Origin: Bacteroidaceae bacterium | GTDB taxonomy: Bacteria; Bacteroidota; Bacteroidia; Bacteroidales; Bacteroidaceae | NCBI GenBank assembly: GCA_021443405.1 | Contig: JABUUA010000036.1 | Coordinates: forward strand, 1-8,448 | Length of the DNA: 8,448 nucleotides | Direction of reading: 5' to 3' | Part shown: piece by piece, positions 6,941 through 8,448 of the stretch | Position numbering within the stretch: the first letter of the stretch is position 1 | Layout: the number at the start of each line of letters is the position of its first letter | Made by a program: the position numbers and the translations under genes | Notes under the pieces: model-generated | What the model was told of the DNA's origin: nothing | Database searches by the model: none | Seen by the model: the letters and a program-made list of their open reading frames with translations, nothing else

Positions 6941-7168
6941 ATGTTGAAACTATCGTTACTCATCGCCGGAATACTTGTCGTGTGTTTGCTTTTTTTAAGC
7001 GTCAACATCTTGCTCCGCGGTGGACAATTCAGAAGCCAGCATATAGGACAAAGCCGGGCTATGCGCGACCGCGGGATTACCTGCGTGCAAAGCATGGATG
7101 CCATAGAGCGGAAGAAAGACCCGCACCGCGTCACCGCGATGGAGCACGGCCATAAAACGAACAACTAA
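6941..7168 (+). CDS. Small conserved single-pass membrane protein, function unknown
   Basis: A 75-residue protein with one N-terminal hydrophobic segment (residues 4-25, LSLLIAGILVVCLLFLSVNILL) followed by Arg-Gly-Gly and a basic, polar tail of about 50 residues. The tail contains HIGQSRAMRDRGITCVQSMD (residues 34-53, with Cys48), which resembles a pattern I recall from uncharacterised small Bacteroidales proteins (AMRxRGIxCVQSxD). That is recollection, not a search. The segment lacks a lipobox and looks like an anchor with the tail probably in the cytoplasm by the positive-inside rule. A perfect -7 element lies about 20 bases upstream, and the gene is followed after 16 bases by the OmpH-like lipoprotein gene. 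Promoter, spacing and position all support a real gene in an operon. No function can be assigned. Confidence 0.8.
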   Translation: MLKLSLLIAGILVVCLLFLSVNILLRGGQFRSQHIGQSRAMRDRGITCVQSMDAIERKKDPHRVTAMEHGHKTNN

Positions 7169-7184
7169 AAACGAACAAAACAAT

Positions 7185-7805
7185 ATGAAGATTCAATTGA
7201 TTCCCTTGGCCGCTCTGGGCCTTGGTCTCCTGACAAGCTGCAACAAGCAAACCGAAGAAGAAGCAACCCCCACCACTCCTGCCGAGAGCAGTAACAAACC
7301 CACCGAACTGAAGATTGCCTACGTAGAGATAGACTCGCTCATGGCTAACTACCAGTTCTGCAAGGACTATACGGAAATCGCCAACCAAGAGGGCGAAAAC
7401 ATCCAGAAGACACTGGCCGCCAAGCAGCGTGCGCTGGAGAAACACGCCGGGGATATGCAGAAGAAGTACGAAAGCAACGGCTTCACCAGCCAGGAAGAAC
7501 TGCAACGTGCCCAGGAGAGCCTTCAGCGCGAGCAGATGGATTTGGAGCAACTCAGCGCTCGCCTCACCAATTCGTTCCAAGAGGAGCAGGCGAAGTTCAA
7601 CGATGAGATGCGCGACAGCGTCAACAGTTTCCTGAAGCAATACAACAAAACGAAAAAGTACGACTTCATCCTTTCGAAGGCGGGCGACAACATGCTCTTC
7701 GCCTCGCCGAAGTACGACATTACGAACGAAGTGCTCAAGGGCTTGAACAAGCGCTACAAAGTAAAGCCCGAGATTGCCGCCAAGCTCAAGAAGGACAAGA
7801 AGTAA
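7185..7805 (+). CDS. OmpH/Skp-family lipoprotein (putative outer-membrane protein chaperone)
   Basis: A 206-residue protein with a lipoprotein signal peptide MKIQLIPLAALGLGLLTSC (lipobox LTSC, lipidated Cys19), a short Thr/Ser/Pro/Glu-rich linker (about 20-41), then an OmpH-type domain. The domain starts LKIAYVEIDSLMANYQFCKD, continues as a long Glu/Gln/Lys/Arg-rich coiled coil (about 65-150) like the tentacles of Skp, and closes with KYDFILSKAGDNMLFASPKY and DITNEVLKGLNKRYK, the C-terminal strands typical of Bacteroidales OmpH proteins. Skp is a soluble periplasmic trimer that holds unfolded outer-membrane proteins. This copy is anchored by lipid, a variation seen in Bacteroidota. No bamA or lpxD neighbour is visible, unlike the classical location. 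It is the second gene after the small membrane protein and is followed by a strong stem-loop. Chaperone activity is inferred from family membership. Confidence 0.9.
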   Translation: MKIQLIPLAALGLGLLTSCNKQTEEEATPTTPAESSNKPTELKIAYVEIDSLMANYQFCKDYTEIANQEGENIQKTLAAKQRALEKHAGDMQKKYESNGFTSQEELQRAQESLQREQMDLEQLSARLTNSFQEEQAKFNDEMRDSVNSFLKQYNKTKKYDFILSKAGDNMLFASPKYDITNEVLKGLNKRYKVKPEIAAKLKKDKK

Positions 7806-7820
7806 TTCTGCTTACGAACA

Positions 7821-7858
7821 GACCAAGGTCTCTCATAACTTTGTGAGAGACCCTGGTC
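7821..7858 (+). terminator. Strong stem-loop after the OmpH-like gene, probable terminator
   Basis: GACCA-A-GGTCTCTCA (7821-7835) pairs with TGAGAGACC-C-TGGTC (7844-7858): 9 bp plus 5 bp separated by a single A-C mismatch, around an 8-base loop. It begins 16 bases after the stop at 7805. There is no U-run on the 3' side, so it may terminate weakly or mainly protect the mRNA end. The symmetry means it can also act on leftward transcripts. Confidence 0.65.
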
Positions 7859-7864
7859 ACAAGA

Positions 7865-7886
7865 CCCCACCCCGCCCCCCTCACCC
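7865..7886 (-). other. C-rich tract; G-quadruplex-forming motif on the reverse strand
   Basis: Four C-runs (C4, C4, C6, C3) are separated by A, G and TCA. On the reverse strand this is GGG-TGA-GGGGGG-C-GGGG-T-GGGG, which satisfies the canonical G-quadruplex pattern with short loops. It follows the stem-loop directly. Such tracts are rare elsewhere in this window. A role is not shown. Confidence 0.6.
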
Positions 7887-7907
7887 TACGTGGGAGGAAG
7901 TGAAGAA

Positions 7908-8051
7908 ATGGAACAGTTCCAGAAATCAATTCAGCAGAAAATGGGCTGGTCGGATGCGATTGTTACCGCCATCCGAACGGTTAAGGAAGCAAACCTCTAC
8001 ATCAACGCGGGTCTGAAGGAAATGCTGATTAACGGCAAACCAGCATTGTAG
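7908..8051 (+). CDS. 47-residue ORF resembling the lead-in segment of HNH/Endo VII-type toxin nucleases, probably a remnant
   Basis: ATG at 7908 opens MEQFQKSIQQKMGWSDAIVT and the ORF ends in INGKPAL at a TAG (8049-8051). A purine-rich GGGAGGAAG about 8 bases upstream is the best Shine-Dalgarno-like site in the window. The pattern GWSDxIVxAIR..EAxxYxxAGLKExxINGKxAL is one I recall from the segment just before the catalytic part of LHH/colicin-DNase-like HNH/Endo VII toxins of polymorphic toxin proteins, where it continues IRxDIDW...TNxERMxxG...ELHH. Here the ORF stops exactly where that catalytic part should begin, and none of the three forward frames downstream continues it. It is therefore either a 3'-truncated fossil of a toxin tip or a small free-standing protein using the same fold. 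The family link rests on memory of the motif, not a search. Its end overlaps by 23 bases with an opposing ORF. Confidence 0.5.
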   Translation: MEQFQKSIQQKMGWSDAIVTAIRTVKEANLYINAGLKEMLINGKPAL

Positions 8052-8375
8052 TGCTCTTGATATTCACCACCTGCAAGCATTGTGTGGCCAGCGCGAATTG
8101 CTCCGTCATTCTCTTGGGCAGCTTGTGGGGGTTGCCTTTGGGAGAGAGCATGGAGACTTTGGCGGGGATGTGCTGGCGGAAGATGGGCTGGCCCGTTGCG
8201 TTGTCGATGTGGATGACGGTGCAGTCGTCCGGATACAGGTCGTTGCTCTGCAGTTTCTCGATGTCGCGAGCATGGGATTCCCGGACATAGTTGCGAACGA
8301 AGTCGGCGTCGTAGGTGGGCGACGGCTGAGTGGCTTCTACATTGGCAGAAGCGGGAGAAAAAATTCCTTTTGCAT
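8029..8375 (-). pseudogene. Uncharacterised leftward ORF (about 115 codons) broken by one base in a T6 run
   Basis: The reverse strand has an open frame from 8397 to a TAA at 8031-8029 that looks protein-like (VEATQPSPTYDADFVRNYVR, then RDIEKLQSNDLYPDDCTVIH and FRQHIPAKVSMLSPKGNPHK), but it has no ATG, GTG or TTG start before an internal Met at 8151. An ATG at 8375 starts MQKEFF in another frame and stops at 8339-8337. The two frames meet at a T6 run (8363-8358). One additional T would give a continuous protein of about 115 residues, MQKEFFSPASANVEATQ and onward. The last residues (TTMLVCR) are read from the antisense of the toxin-like ORF, so the natural C-terminus may also be lost. I do not recognise the family. 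Possible explanations are a pseudogene, homopolymer slippage, -1 ribosomal frameshifting, or an assembly error. Confidence 0.5.
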
Positions 8376-8400
8376 TGTTTTTGGCAATAATATACTTTTA
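8369..8400 (+). promoter_or_regulatory. Possible rightward promoter toward a gene beyond the window
   Basis: TTTG (8369-8372) is followed after 20 bases by TACTTTTA (8393-8400), one mismatch from TAnnTTTG. Transcription would start near 8405-8408 and leave the window to the right. No coding start is visible in the remaining 48 bases, which hold nothing else I can identify. Confidence 0.35.
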
Positions 8401-8448
8401 GACCCCTAATAGCACTTTTTCTTGTGGGTGTACTTGGTTTTTAGATAT

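Noticed and set aside
7774..8016. An 80-codon forward frame spanning the OmpH-like gene end and the hairpin
   Set aside because: It starts inside the OmpH-like gene, runs through the stem-loop and C-rich tract, and is out of frame with the toxin-like ORF.
8080..8409. A 109-codon forward frame at the right end
   Set aside because: Its reverse complement reads as a better protein-like sequence. The forward frame is probably its shadow, although the reverse ORF is itself broken.

Overview
The window looks like chromosomal DNA from a Bacteroidales bacterium, most likely Prevotellaceae. Four things point there. The protein set is typical: a PgcA-type phospho-sugar mutase, a signal-peptide C69 dipeptidase, a lipidated OmpH/Skp-like protein, and a beta-helix lipoprotein ending in DAGAYEYLPR. 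The promoters carry the Bacteroidota -33 TTTG / -7 TAnnTTTG elements. Shine-Dalgarno sequences are generally weak. GC content is moderate. The exact genus is inference.

Left part (1-3244): a leftward block of nadC (NAD synthesis), a C69-family secreted dipeptidase that overlaps nadC by 4 bases (ATGA), and the first 198 codons of a phosphoglucomutase/phosphomannomutase running off the left edge. nadC has a near-ideal promoter (TTTG-N20-TATTTTTG) whose -7 element is covered by a perfect 16-bp palindrome. The same 89-bp gap also serves rlmH, transcribed rightward.

Middle part (3245-6885): rlmH (23S rRNA pseudouridine-1915 methyltransferase) ends facing a leftward pair made of pepD (M20 aminoacyl-histidine dipeptidase) and a beta-helix surface-type lipoprotein. 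The 216-bp convergent gap holds an array of five degenerate 22-bp tandem repeats and a possible leftward terminator.

Right part (6886-8448): overlapping divergent promoters separate pepD from a rightward pair, a small single-pass membrane protein and an OmpH/Skp-like lipoprotein, closed by a strong stem-loop. Beyond it, 7859-8448 is different in character. It holds a C-rich tract with G-quadruplex potential on the other strand, a 47-codon ORF resembling the lead-in of HNH/Endo VII-type toxin nucleases but stopping before the catalytic part, and a leftward ORF of unknown function broken by one base in a T6 run. These two ORFs overlap tail to tail. I read this as a decayed accessory junction.

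The core genes are housekeeping: NAD supply, ribosome modification, peptide breakdown, hexose-phosphate interconversion and envelope maintenance. No complete new defence or mobile system is visible. The best candidates for something undescribed are the 22-bp repeat array and the toxin-like remnant with its frameshifted neighbour.
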